From positions 1 through 38,428 of the forward strand of contig JAGHUU010000118.1 in NCBI GenBank assembly GCA_018064695.1: a stretch of DNA of 38,428 nucleotides, written 5' to 3'. A program made the translations under genes and the position numbers. The notes below the pieces were generated by a model. The model had not been told where the DNA came from and made no database searches. It saw nothing but the letters and a program-made list of their open reading frames with translations. This DNA comes from Candidatus Blautia equi (GTDB lineage Bacteria; Bacillota; Clostridia; Lachnospirales; Lachnospiraceae). How positions within the stretch are numbered: position 1 is the stretch's first letter; each line of letters starts with the position of its first letter. Of the stretch, positions 14,743-23,368 are shown in pieces.

Positions 14743-15717
14743 ATGATTTGGGAAACAGCACTTATCGGCGTTATCTTAGTAGCATTGATCATCTTTTTTG
14801 CAACCGTTCCGGTGGGACTTTGGATCTCCGCCACAGCAGCAGGAATCAAGATCAGCATCTTCAACCTGATCGGTATGAAGCTCCGCCGTGTAAAACCTGA
14901 GAAGATCGTTATGGCTCTTATAAAAGCTACAAAAGCCGGCCTGAACGTGAAGGTAAACCAGCTTGAGGCCCATTATCTGGCAGGCGGCGATGTGGACAGC
15001 GTGGTAAACGCACTGATCGCAGCTGAGAGAGCAGGCATTGCCCTTTCCTTTGAGAAAACATCCGCCATCGACCTGGCAGGACGTGACGTATTTGAAGCAG
15101 TAAAAATGAGTGTAACCCCTAAAGTTATTGAGACAGACCGCGTATCCGCAGTGGCAAAGGATGGTATTGAGCTTCTGGTAAAAGCCCGTGTGACTGTACG
15201 TACCAATATTGAGAGACTCATCGGTGGTGCCGGTGAGGAGACTGTCATTGCCCGTATCGGTGAGGGTATTGTAACAACGGTAGGTTCCTCTGAGACCCAC
15301 AGCGCAGTTCTGGAGAACCCGGATAACATCTCCAAGCTGATCCTGGAAAAAGGTCTGGATGCAGGTACCGCATACGAGATCATCTCCGTGGACATTGCAG
15401 ATATCGACGTAGGACGAAACGTAGGCGCAAACCTGTTAAGCCTGCAGGCTGAGGCTGAGAAAGTCATTGCTCAGGCAAAAGCTGAGGAGAGACGTGCAAT
15501 GGCAGTTGCTGTTGAGCAGGAGATGAGAGCAGAGGTAGTAAAAGCCGAGGCAGAGGTTCCGCGTGCCATGGCAGAGGCCCTTAGAAACGGAAACGTAGGC
15601 GTTATGGACTACTATAAACTGCAGAACGTGGCAGCCGACACCGAGATGAAGAAGAACATCGGTTCCGGCGCATCCGCTTACGCTGATACCAAGGGCAGAG
15701 AGAAAAGCATTCAGTAA
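14743..15717 (+). CDS. floA: Flotillin-like protein FloA
   Basis: This 324-residue protein matches bacterial FloA (YqfA): an N-terminal membrane-inserted segment (about 5-50), an SPFH/PHB domain ([19 protein letters not shown]), and a C-terminal helical region rich in Glu-Ala ([20 protein letters not shown]). FloA forms lipid-raft-like foci that scaffold signalling and secretion proteins in Bacillus. The ATG at 14743 follows ACAGGAGG; an upstream TTG is less likely. It lies between a histidine kinase and its regulator, unlike the usual nfeD-floA pair, which suggests that the kinase works in flotillin microdomains. Confidence 0.93.
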   Translation: MIWETALIGVILVALIIFFATVPVGLWISATAAGIKISIFNLIGMKLRRVKPEKIVMALIKATKAGLNVKVNQLEAHYLAGGDVDSVVNALIAAERAGIALSFEKTSAIDLAGRDVFEAVKMSVTPKVIETDRVSAVAKDGIELLVKARVTVRTNIERLIGGAGEETVIARIGEGIVTTVGSSETHSAVLENPDNISKLILEKGLDAGTAYEIISVDIADIDVGRNVGANLLSLQAEAEKVIAQAKAEERRAMAVAVEQEMRAEVVKAEAEVPRAMAEALRNGNVGVMDYYKLQNVAADTEMKKNIGSGASAYADTKGREKSIQ

Positions 15718-15770
15718 TACGATCCTTAGAGATCGGAAAAAGAAACTTTCAGCAGAGGAAGGCGCGATTC

Positions 15771-16511
15771 ATGATCAAGGTAATGCTTGTTGAGGATGAG
15801 GAAAAGATCAGGCATATTTTAAAGAAGATGATCGAAAAAGTGGAAGGCTTTCAGGTGACGGCAGAGGCAGAGTCCTTTGCCGCAGCCATCTCTCAGTTTT
15901 CGGTGGAGAGGCCTGATGTGGTTTTTGTGGATGTGGACTTAAACGGCGACAGCGGACTGGAGTGTGCCAAAGTGATGGTAAATCTGGATCCAAAGTTAAA
16001 AGTGATCTTTGCCACCGCCCACAGCGAATATATGGCCAACGCCTTTGAGATCTATGCCTTTGATTATTTGGTGAAGCCTTTTGATATGGAGCGTCTCCAC
16101 AGAACGCTTCGAAGGATCCAGGCAGCAGGCGATGTGCAGGACTCCGGGCGCGCAGCAGTGGTTTCTCACTCTGACAGGGAAAAAGAAAACGGAAGACTGA
16201 TGATCAAAGGAAAAGAGCAGATCCTCTTTGTGGATAAAAAGGATATTGCATTTGTGGAGCATGCGGAGAGCACTACATTGGTGGTGACGCAGAAAGAGAC
16301 CTATAAGTGCAGCACCTCCTTATCCGAACTGGAGCAGAAGCTCACCGGCGATTTCATGCGCAGCCACCGATCCTACATCATCAACACCTCCATGATCTCC
16401 AAAATGGAGCCTTACGGAAGATGGACCTATGTGGTACATTTTAACGGAATCAAAGAAACCGCCCTCATCACTTCCCAGAAGTATGAGGAGCTGAAGAATC
16501 TCTATTTATAA
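15771..16511 (+). CDS. LytTR family response regulator
   Basis: This 246-residue regulator has a receiver domain (1-120) with the acidic pocket VEDEE (7-11), the phosphorylated Asp54 in VFVDVD, and the conserved Lys in YLVKPF, followed by a LytTR DNA-binding domain (about 145-246; FMRSHRSYIINTSMI). LytTR regulators bind short direct repeats and often control virulence, competence or cell-wall genes. AGAGGAAGG precedes the start. It is the last gene of the kinase-NfeD-FloA operon and is followed by a terminator. Its targets are not evident; I saw no clear LytTR repeat in the operon promoter. Confidence 0.9.
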   Translation: MIKVMLVEDEEKIRHILKKMIEKVEGFQVTAEAESFAAAISQFSVERPDVVFVDVDLNGDSGLECAKVMVNLDPKLKVIFATAHSEYMANAFEIYAFDYLVKPFDMERLHRTLRRIQAAGDVQDSGRAAVVSHSDREKENGRLMIKGKEQILFVDKKDIAFVEHAESTTLVVTQKETYKCSTSLSELEQKLTGDFMRSHRSYIINTSMISKMEPYGRWTYVVHFNGIKETALITSQKYEELKNLYL

Positions 16512-16522
16512 TGAAAACGATC

Positions 16523-16560
16523 AAAGACTACGGAAAAAATATCCGTAGTCTTTTTCTTTT
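16523..16560 (+). terminator. Terminator of kinase-flotillin operon
   Basis: AAAGACTACGGA (16523-16534) pairs perfectly with 16542-16553, and TTTTTCTTTTTC follows. Confidence 0.92.
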
Positions 16561-16581
16561 TCAGGTCGCCCGGCGGGAGAC

Positions 16582-16608
16582 TTGATTCTATATTTTATAT
16601 GCTATAAT
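16582..16608 (+). promoter_or_regulatory. Candidate promoter of ADP-ribosylglycohydrolase
   Basis: TTGATT (16582-16587) and a perfect TATAAT (16603-16608) are 15 bases apart, slightly short, 31 bases before the start codon. Confidence 0.5.
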
Positions 16609-16639
16609 ATGACTATAGAAACAAAGGAGGTAACAGGCA

Positions 16640-17593
16640 ATGGAAAAATGGAAGGATGGTATATGGGGACTTGTGACAGCGGATGCACTGGGTGTTCCGG
16701 TGGAGTTCAGAAGCCGCATGCAGATGGAGAAAGATTCTGTTATAGATATGAGAGAGTACGGCACCCATTCTCAGCCAAAAGGAACCTGGTCGGATGACAG
16801 CAGCATGGTTTTTGCAGCCATGGATAGTATCATCCGGAAGAAAGGTATTGATTATAAGGACATCATGACAGCCTTTCAGAGCTGGGTGTACGATGCGGAA
16901 TATACCCCACACGGTACCGTTTTTGATATAGGAAATGCCACTTTTCAGGCGATCCGCAGATTTAAGAGCGGGGATACTCCCCTCAGCTGCGGCGGCATTG
17001 AGGAGCGCGATAACGGAAACGGCTCTCTTATGAGGATCCTTCCGGTATGTCTGTACCTCATTGACAGGGAGAAGAAGTGCTGCATGTCCGCAGATGAAGA
17101 GGTGCAGACCATTCACAACGCATCTGCCCTGACCCACGCGCATCTGAGAAGCATGATGGGCTGCGGCCTGTTTTACTTCTGCGTGAAGGCTCTTGTGGAG
17201 GAAAAAGAAAATGTAAAAGAGCGACTGCAGCGCGGTCTTGATGCGGGCTTCTCTTATTATCGCAGAGATTTCAGAAATTATAAGGAGCTTTCCAACTACG
17301 ACAGACTCACAGATCTGGACAAATTTGAGAAGACCCCTGCGGGAGAGATCAGAGGCAGCGGATATGTGGTGGCAACCCTGGAGGCAGCCATCTGGTGCCT
17401 GCTCACCACAGGTTCTTATAAAGAAGCCACACTGAAGGCTGTGAATCTTGGAGAGGATACCGATACGGTAGGCGCGGTGACCGGTGCCCTGGCAGGCTTA
17501 TACTATGGAGCGGAGGACATTCCGGCAGAGTGGATCGAGGTCCTTGCCAGAAAAGAATGGATTCAGGGACTGATCGATCAGATCATAGAATAG
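16640..17593 (+). CDS. ADP-ribosylglycohydrolase (DraG/ARH family)
   Basis: This 317-residue enzyme hydrolyses the glycosidic bond of ADP-ribose attached to protein or small molecules, using two metal ions. Metal-binding motifs are GTWSDDSSM (48-56, Asp52 and Asp53) and GEDTDTVGAVTGALAG (271-286, Asp273 and Asp275), with ALTHAH and NGNGSLMRILP between them, all in family order. AAAGGAGG precedes the start. The gene stands alone on its strand and ends five bases before the convergent PfkB kinase gene. No ADP-ribosyltransferase or antitoxin partner is visible, so the substrate could be a modified protein, O-acetyl-ADP-ribose or a nucleoside-like metabolite. Confidence 0.9.
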   Translation: MEKWKDGIWGLVTADALGVPVEFRSRMQMEKDSVIDMREYGTHSQPKGTWSDDSSMVFAAMDSIIRKKGIDYKDIMTAFQSWVYDAEYTPHGTVFDIGNATFQAIRRFKSGDTPLSCGGIEERDNGNGSLMRILPVCLYLIDREKKCCMSADEEVQTIHNASALTHAHLRSMMGCGLFYFCVKALVEEKENVKERLQRGLDAGFSYYRRDFRNYKELSNYDRLTDLDKFEKTPAGEIRGSGYVVATLEAAIWCLLTTGSYKEATLKAVNLGEDTDTVGAVTGALAGLYYGAEDIPAEWIEVLARKEWIQGLIDQIIE

Positions 17594-17598
17594 AAGCT

Positions 17599-18600
17599 TT
17601 ATACCCGTTTCATAACCTGAGACAAAGAGCGTAATCCCTCTGTAGCTCCATAGCTTTCCACCGTGCAGGAGGCTGCGGCGCAGGCGAAGCGGCAGGCTTC
17701 GATGGAGGTGAAGCCGTGGGAAAGTCCGTACAGAAAGCCTGCGGCAAAACAGTCGCCGGCTCCGGTGGAATCCACAGCGTGGATGCCCGGAACGGCAGGA
17801 ATCCTGAGTATGCGGTATCCGGCATCTGACGATTCATGTATTTCCGGAGGCAGATGAATGGCGGTATGAGCAGAATGCGCTGCTTCACAGAAAACGCATC
17901 CCTTTTTTCCGGTTTTGATCACTGTGTGAGCAGCTCCGGCGTCAACCAGAAGTTTTGCGTTTTTTACCGGATCAGTTTCTCCAGTGAGCATCGCAGCTTC
18001 CTCCGCGTTTGGCAGCAGGTAATCCACATAGGGAAGAATACCGGTGAGATCAGAGAGGGTCTCACCTTTTTTAGGCTTTGTCATATCCATCACCAGGGTG
18101 CGCCCCGGTGTTTCTTTTATTTTACGGCAGATACGCTCCATGGCGGGAATATCCAGTGCGTGGGAGACAAAGAGACTTGCAAAGCTTATGATTTCCCCGG
18201 CATGGGTAAGATGGGGAAGAATATCCTTCTCGGACAGCTTTCGAAGGCTGCTCTTTGGATTGGTGAGGAAGCGTCTCTCCCCGGCGGAATCTACAAGAAC
18301 AATGTTCATGCCGGTATCCAGCCCTTCCCGGACAGTGATGCCATGAAGGGAAAGTCCCCGGGAAGCCAGATGATCCAGAATCTTCTGCCCTGCCTCATCT
18401 TTACCAAGAAGTGTGATGAGCTCCGGCATCTCTCCAAGCCTGGAAAGAGCAATGGTTTCATTCAGTGCGTCCCCTCCAAAGGTCATGCGGATACTGTCCA
18501 TGGCCTGGGAGCCGTTCTCATATAAATGCTTAGCATCCACCGGTCCCGCCAGAATATCTAAAATGGCGGCACCGATGATGGTGATCTTTTTATTCTTCAT
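17599..18600 (-). CDS. PfkB/ribokinase family sugar or nucleoside kinase
   Basis: This 333-residue kinase has the N-terminal PfkB signature region FGGDALNETIALSRLG and the C-terminal signature DSTGAGDCFAAGF with the catalytic Asp and anion hole. It therefore phosphorylates a sugar, nucleoside or related alcohol with ATP. The start at 18600 overlaps the end of the helicase gene by 11 bases. A longer reading would extend far into that gene and is not supported. The overlap suggests co-translation with the SNF2 helicase, an unusual pairing. The convergent neighbour is an ADP-ribosylglycohydrolase; PfkB and DraG-type genes are often found together in nucleoside salvage clusters, so a nucleoside substrate is plausible but unproven. 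Confidence 0.85.
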   Translation of the reverse strand: MKNKKITIIGAAILDILAGPVDAKHLYENGSQAMDSIRMTFGGDALNETIALSRLGEMPELITLLGKDEAGQKILDHLASRGLSLHGITVREGLDTGMNIVLVDSAGERRFLTNPKSSLRKLSEKDILPHLTHAGEIISFASLFVSHALDIPAMERICRKIKETPGRTLVMDMTKPKKGETLSDLTGILPYVDYLLPNAEEAAMLTGETDPVKNAKLLVDAGAAHTVIKTGKKGCVFCEAAHSAHTAIHLPPEIHESSDAGYRILRIPAVPGIHAVDSTGAGDCFAAGFLYGLSHGFTSIEACRFACAAASCTVESYGATEGLRSLSQVMKRV

Positions 18601-21343
18601 TCTCTGCCAAAGCCCCCTTAGCAGCCAGCTCTTCCTCCAGGGCCTTTCGCTCCTGAATATGCTGAATCTCCTCCTGGATGATATCGCCCATGCTCTTTTC
18701 ATCCAGATCCAGGGTCTCTGTTCCGGAGACAGAGTGATCCGCAAAAGCATCAAAGTAAGTCTGCTTCTGCTCCAGAATATCCATGATGCGCTCGTCGATG
18801 GTATCCTCGCAGAGCAGTCTGTAGACCAGCACGTTTCTGGACTGTCCCATGCGGTAAGCGCGGGAGATGGCCTGATGCTCCACGGACGGTTTTAACTGAG
18901 GCTCACAGAGGATGACCACGCTGGCGGACTGGATGTTGAGACCGGTTCCGCCGGACTGGATCTGCGCCAGCAGCACGGAGCCTGCAGGTGCCTGGTCAAA
19001 TTCATCAATAATTTCCTGCCGGCGCTGAGGCGGCACGGAACCGTTGATGGGCTGGGAGCAGCGGTCACCTAAGTATTCGCGGATGCGCTCAATGGTGTTC
19101 AGGAAGAAGGAGAAGACGATGATCTTCCGGCCCTCTTCCTCCGCCTCTTTGATGATCTCCATCATACGCTGGGCCTTGCAGGAATCTTTAAGATCCTTAG
19201 AGGCATTCCAGGATACCTGCCGGATTCCCGGAAAATTCTTGGCATAGACATGGGCCTCGTAGACGATCCGCTCTTTTAAGGAAAGGCTCACCCACTCTCT
19301 GTTTTCAATGAGCTCAGGGAGCTCGCTTAATACATCTTCTCTTTTTCTTCTATAATATACCGGGGCAATGGCCTCGCGGAACTGCGGTGCGGAAACCAGA
19401 TAAGCCATCTTTCTGACTTTGTTTGCCACCTCAGGATTCAGGATATCGATGAGAGAGATCATCTCATCCACCTTATTTTCCAGAGCGGTTCCTGTCATAA
19501 ACAGCATGCGCTCGGCGTGGGCGCTTAAGGCTTTCACATTCTGAGTCCTTCTGGCCTCCGGATTCTTAATATAATGGGCCTCATCCACAATGAGCAGTGA
19601 GAATTTAAAATCTTCCTCCAGCTCCATAAAGCCTGTGGTCTCAAAGGTGGTAACTGCCACACCGCCGGTCTTAAGCCAGGAGCGCAGAGCACGTTTGCGG
19701 TCGCCGCCATGGATGCGGGTGACCCGAAGCTTGCTCTTTTCCCCCACTTCCTTGCACCAGTTAGGCAGAACGCTGGCCGGACACACAACTACAAAATGCT
19801 TTGCACCGGTATTTCTTAAGGATACCATGGTGGCGATGGCCTGGATGGTCTTTCCAAGACCCATCTCATCGCCAAGCAGGATATTTCCCTGGTGAAGGGC
19901 GTATTTGACACCCCACTCCTGGTAGCGGCGCAGGCTGCAGTTTAAGCCGTCCGGGAATAGGCTTTCCTCCTGTACCTCCCTTGCCAGATCCTCCGGAAGA
20001 CCGTAGATCTGGTCATCATTTCCAAGAAGCCCCGGAACCAGTTCCTCCAGGATGCTGATGTAATGAACTGTGTTTTTCTCAAAATCCTCCCAGGCTTCCT
20101 CCTCCGATGCGTCCACCAGCTTTGCAGCCTCCGAAAGCCGGTTTACTTCTCCGGCAAACTCACTGCTCAGTGTATCCACAAAGAAGGCGTAGGCATCTGC
20201 GACACGCTGCTTTCGCTCATCAGGATAGAAGAGCCAGAAGAATTCGTTTTCATATTGATTCAGCGCATTCTCCGCTCTTGTGATAGCGGAGGCGTAAGGT
20301 TTTCTGAGACTTTCCATCTCAGAGGCCAGCGCTTTTCTTTTTTTATAGAGAAGGATCTCCTTCACAAGGCTGCCTGCTTCCGGTGTTTTATCATCGGCGT
20401 TCAGCTTTAAATGCAGGCCTTTTTTAGCCGCCTCCGCATAGGTCTCCGCCCTCTGTTTGATCAGGAAGGATGCGTCCCAGCTGATTCCCTGGATGGATTC
20501 CAGCTGATATCTGGTGGCGGTGAAAATATCCGCCATGGTGTCAAAGCCGTTGTCGTGAAGGGTCTTTACTCTGATGCCGCTCTTGTCGCGGTTCAGCTCA
20601 TCCACAGAAATATCTTTTAAAAGCTCCAGAAGCTTCACCGCAATGCAGCGCTCTGCCGCCTCCTCTATGGTTTTGCAGTTTTTATCCAGAGCATCTGCCG
20701 GACCGGAGATGCCCACTTTAAGAGCCGCCACTTTTTCCCGAAGCTCTGCAATTTCAGGAATGGCACCCTTCTGCTTCAGAAATGCGCCGTCGGTATTCTC
20801 GGCCGTCAGGCGGAAGAGGTCTTTGTCGGATTCAAATTTCTGCCAGGCCTCTGCCTCGGAAACCTGTTCTATCTTTTTCAGAAGCTGGGTGAAATTGCCG
20901 ATGATTCTGGCATAGTCGGTGTTGGTCAGCTCCATCAGCATGAGGTAGGCTGCCTCTGCCCGCTGTTTTCTCTCCTTGCCGGTGAAAAGCCACTGGAATC
21001 CGCTCTGTCCGGGGGCCAGATCCATGAGGGCTGTCTTCACACCCTTATCCAGCTCCTTCAGCTCCTGCCCCTTGGCGGAGACCGGACTGCTGAGATTGCA
21101 GGAATAGAGGGTACGGATCAGCTCCCCCATCTGGGCGCGGGCGTTCTCTTTTTCCTCCTGCATAAGGAGCTCTTCCCTGCAAAGGCGCAGAAAGGCGCCG
21201 CTCTCAGCCAGAGCGTGGAGTTTTTCTCTGGCAGAGGTGTAATATCCCTCGGTGCTTCTCACGATCTTTGAGAGCTGCTGGGATAATTTCCGGTATTTGT
21301 CTGTAAGTTCTTTTGCCTCCTGGCTGGAGAAAAGTCTTGCCAT
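18590..21343 (-). CDS. SNF2-family helicase-like ATPase with duplicated N-domain
   Basis: This 917-residue protein carries a SNF2 DNA translocase core in the C-terminal half (about 470-885): Walker A GDEMGLGKT (491-499), DEAH box VDEAHYIKN, MTGTALENKVDE, and motifs V and VI in SGGTGLNIQSA and HQAISRAYRMGQ. The N-terminal 450 residues are unusual. A block near 116-173 (FQWLFTGKERKQRAEAAYL) recurs at 368-424 (FFWLFYPDERKQRVADAYA), and between them residues about 262-305 look like a helix-hairpin-helix DNA-binding motif. The start at 21343 follows GCGAGGT. Such proteins move along double-stranded DNA or displace RNA polymerase; no methylase or nuclease partner typical of a defence system is nearby. 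It overlaps the PfkB gene. Confidence 0.88.
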   Translation of the reverse strand: MARLFSSQEAKELTDKYRKLSQQLSKIVRSTEGYYTSAREKLHALAESGAFLRLCREELLMQEEKENARAQMGELIRTLYSCNLSSPVSAKGQELKELDKGVKTALMDLAPGQSGFQWLFTGKERKQRAEAAYLMLMELTNTDYARIIGNFTQLLKKIEQVSEAEAWQKFESDKDLFRLTAENTDGAFLKQKGAIPEIAELREKVAALKVGISGPADALDKNCKTIEEAAERCIAVKLLELLKDISVDELNRDKSGIRVKTLHDNGFDTMADIFTATRYQLESIQGISWDASFLIKQRAETYAEAAKKGLHLKLNADDKTPEAGSLVKEILLYKKRKALASEMESLRKPYASAITRAENALNQYENEFFWLFYPDERKQRVADAYAFFVDTLSSEFAGEVNRLSEAAKLVDASEEEAWEDFEKNTVHYISILEELVPGLLGNDDQIYGLPEDLAREVQEESLFPDGLNCSLRRYQEWGVKYALHQGNILLGDEMGLGKTIQAIATMVSLRNTGAKHFVVVCPASVLPNWCKEVGEKSKLRVTRIHGGDRKRALRSWLKTGGVAVTTFETTGFMELEEDFKFSLLIVDEAHYIKNPEARRTQNVKALSAHAERMLFMTGTALENKVDEMISLIDILNPEVANKVRKMAYLVSAPQFREAIAPVYYRRKREDVLSELPELIENREWVSLSLKERIVYEAHVYAKNFPGIRQVSWNASKDLKDSCKAQRMMEIIKEAEEEGRKIIVFSFFLNTIERIREYLGDRCSQPINGSVPPQRRQEIIDEFDQAPAGSVLLAQIQSGGTGLNIQSASVVILCEPQLKPSVEHQAISRAYRMGQSRNVLVYRLLCEDTIDERIMDILEQKQTYFDAFADHSVSGTETLDLDEKSMGDIIQEEIQHIQERKALEEELAAKGALAENEE

Positions 21344-21397
21344 GGTGTACCTCGCTTTTATAGTCATATAAACTTATTGTACAGAAAAAACAGACAG

Positions 21398-21427
21398 TTG
21401 AAAACAAAAACATATGTCTGATATAAT
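21398..21427 (+). promoter_or_regulatory. Promoter of HAD phosphatase gene
   Basis: TTGAAA (21398-21403) and TATAAT (21422-21427) are 18 bases apart, 35 bases before the start. Confidence 0.6.
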
Positions 21428-21462
21428 CTGAGCGGAAATTTTTGAACAATGGGGGTCTGAAG

Positions 21463-22293
21463 ATGGCAGAAAAATTATTATTTTTGGATCTGGATGGAAC
21501 AGTGATCTGGCCCGGAAGCTTTGAGATGCCGGAGTCGACGGAGAGAGCGATCGCTAAGGCCAGAGCCAACGGACATAAAGCGATCATCTGTACAGGAAGA
21601 AACATGGGCGCTATCCGCCCGGTTTTAAAATATGGTTTTGATGGGATCATCGCCAGCGCCGGCGGTGTGATCCAGCTTGGGGACGAGGTACTTTCCGACA
21701 CACCTATGCCGGAGGATGAGACGAAGGAGGCCATTCGTGTTCTCCGGGAAAACGGCGTGGCTATTACGGTGGAGACCTATGATTACATGTTCCTGGATGA
21801 GAAGATCTATGAGATCGTGGGACGCGCTGCCTCTTCCACGGAAAACTCCGAGCTGGTGCGCCTTCGTAAGCAGTCGGATGAGCAGCTGCACTGCCGTCCT
21901 CTGTCGGAGTACCGTGGGGAGCCGGTCTATAAGATCCTGCTTCTATGGGAGGAGGAATCCCAGATCGAAGTCCCGGAAAAGGTTCTGGGAGACCGGTATT
22001 TCTTTGTAAAGCACGTAAGAGATGAGAACGGACTTCTGAACGGAGAGCTCATAAACCGCAGAGTGGGAAAAGGAAAAGCGCTCAGGCAGGTTACGGAATA
22101 CCTGCAGAAGGATATCGCCGACACCATCGGCTTGGGCGACAGTATGAATGACTACGAGCTGATTGCAGCCGCGGGCTACAGCGTCTGTATGGGAAACGGA
22201 CCGGAGGCACTGAAAAAGCTTTCGGACTATGTATGCCCGGATCAGGCAGATGACGGGCTGGCTGAGGCTTTTCTGAAACTGGGACTGATCTGA
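21463..22293 (+). CDS. HAD superfamily Cof-type phosphatase
   Basis: This 276-residue hydrolase has HAD motif I LFLDLDGTV (6-14, nucleophile Asp9), motif II TGRN, and motif IV GLGDSMNDYELI. A large cap domain lies between motifs II and III, as in the Cof/YidA type that dephosphorylates sugar phosphates or FMN-like compounds. The ATG at 21463 follows GGGGGT; an upstream TTG is less likely. It is monocistronic and divergent from the helicase. The exact substrate cannot be assigned. Confidence 0.88.
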   Translation: MAEKLLFLDLDGTVIWPGSFEMPESTERAIAKARANGHKAIICTGRNMGAIRPVLKYGFDGIIASAGGVIQLGDEVLSDTPMPEDETKEAIRVLRENGVAITVETYDYMFLDEKIYEIVGRAASSTENSELVRLRKQSDEQLHCRPLSEYRGEPVYKILLLWEEESQIEVPEKVLGDRYFFVKHVRDENGLLNGELINRRVGKGKALRQVTEYLQKDIADTIGLGDSMNDYELIAAAGYSVCMGNGPEALKKLSDYVCPDQADDGLAEAFLKLGLI

Positions 22294-22339
22294 TGAAAAT
22301 ATTCTATTTCCATAGTTTGTATTCATGTAAATGCTTTAC

Positions 22340-22398
22340 TTGATTAAAGAGCTTGAACTGTGATATAATCAACCTTACGGTAACATGCCAGTATATCA
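22340..22398 (+). promoter_or_regulatory. GntR gene promoter and operator
   Basis: TTGATT (22340-22345) and TATAAT (22364-22369) are 18 bases apart. Just downstream, TAACATGCCAGTATATCA (22381-22398) matches 15 of 18 bases of the palindrome in the TRAP operon promoter at 23304-23321. This suggests that the regulator binds its own promoter region. Confidence 0.6.
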
Positions 22399-22413
22399 GT
22401 TGAGGAAAAAACA

Positions 22414-23115
22414 ATGGCTAAGAAATCAATACAGGAACTGGTTTACGATGAACTGAAAAGAAATATTATCTCTCTTCATCTGAAACCGGGTCAGGCTATG
22501 AGCACCCAGGAGATCGCCACCAAGTTAAATGTGAGCCGCACACCGGTCCGGGAAGCATTTCTCCAGCTCCAGTCAGAAAATCTCATCACCATGATCCCCC
22601 AGAAGGAGACAGTGGTTTCAAAAATCAACAGAAGTTATATAGAGCAGGAAAAGTTCATCCGGGAATGCCTGGAGATGGGCGTGATAGATATCTTTCTGAA
22701 AAAGAGAAGCAGCAGTGATATCCGCAGAATGGCAGAATTTGTGGAAGCACAGAAGAGATTCGTGGCGGAAAAAGATCCGGTAGGGTTTGTAGAGGCCGAC
22801 GACCTGTTCCACAAGGTGCTCTTTGAGGCCACCGGGCAGGAGATGGCCTGGGATACTATTTCCGGAAAGAACGGTCACTATAAACGCTTCCGAATCCTTT
22901 TTGTACAGACAAATGACGTGGCAGAGAGCTCCGTGCGTCAGCACGCGGAGATCGTCCGTCTGCTGGAACAGGGGGAGGACGATCTGGTGAGAAATGCGCT
23001 TAAGGCACATATCCAGAGACTGGATATCGATAACTCTGAGGTTATCCGGAGCTATGCAGACTACTTTGAATCCGAGGATGAGAATCCGCAGGAGAGAAGG
23101 ATCGGTACTTTATAA
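22414..23115 (+). CDS. GntR/FadR-type (FCD) transcription regulator
   Basis: This 233-residue regulator has an N-terminal winged helix (about 1-70; MSTQEIATKLNVSRTPVREAFLQL is the recognition region) and a C-terminal helical FCD domain (about 85-215) with a metal/acid-binding Asp-His set (EADDLFHKVLFEATG and RQHAEIVRLLEQG). FCD-type regulators commonly sense hexuronates, gluconate or other organic acids. TTGAGGA precedes the start. It lies directly upstream of the TRAP transporter operon, in the same direction but separated by a terminator. A shared 18-base palindrome suggests that it controls both itself and the transporter. A sugar acid is the probable effector. Confidence 0.9.
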   Translation: MAKKSIQELVYDELKRNIISLHLKPGQAMSTQEIATKLNVSRTPVREAFLQLQSENLITMIPQKETVVSKINRSYIEQEKFIRECLEMGVIDIFLKKRSSSDIRRMAEFVEAQKRFVAEKDPVGFVEADDLFHKVLFEATGQEMAWDTISGKNGHYKRFRILFVQTNDVAESSVRQHAEIVRLLEQGEDDLVRNALKAHIQRLDIDNSEVIRSYADYFESEDENPQERRIGTL

Positions 23116-23150
23116 GAAGTTTTTGTTTATAAAACAGAATATGTAATGGG

Positions 23151-23196
23151 AAGATGTTATGGATCATCGGCAGAAGATCTATAGCATCTTTTTTTG
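23151..23196 (+). terminator. Terminator after GntR gene
   Basis: AAGATGTTATGGATC (23151-23165) pairs with 23176-23190 with two mismatches, and TTTTTTG follows. Confidence 0.85.
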
Positions 23197-23287
23197 TGCA
23201 TTTTATAAAAAAACGGCTGAATAAAACTGTGAAGAAAGTATAGCCTGTTAAAAAGTGACTAAAATTTGTTTGAAAAGATTAGATATT

Positions 23288-23321
23288 TTGACAATATTGA
23301 CGCTAACATGCTAGTATGTTA
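23288..23321 (+). promoter_or_regulatory. TRAP operon promoter with overlapping operator
   Basis: TTGACA (23288-23293) and TAGTAT (23312-23317) are 18 bases apart. The -10 lies inside the 18-base near-perfect palindrome TAACATGCTAGTATGTTA (23304-23321). A repressor bound there would block RNA polymerase directly. The GntR regulator encoded just upstream is the likely binder. Confidence 0.65.
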
Positions 23322-23368
23322 ATATGTCAGTACAACAAATAAATTATTTTTCCAAGGAGGAAAACACT

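Noticed and set aside
18590-21343. Anti-phage defence system built on the SNF2 protein
   Set aside because: The neighbours are a PfkB kinase and a HAD phosphatase. No nuclease, methylase or DISARM/Zorya-like partner lies nearby.
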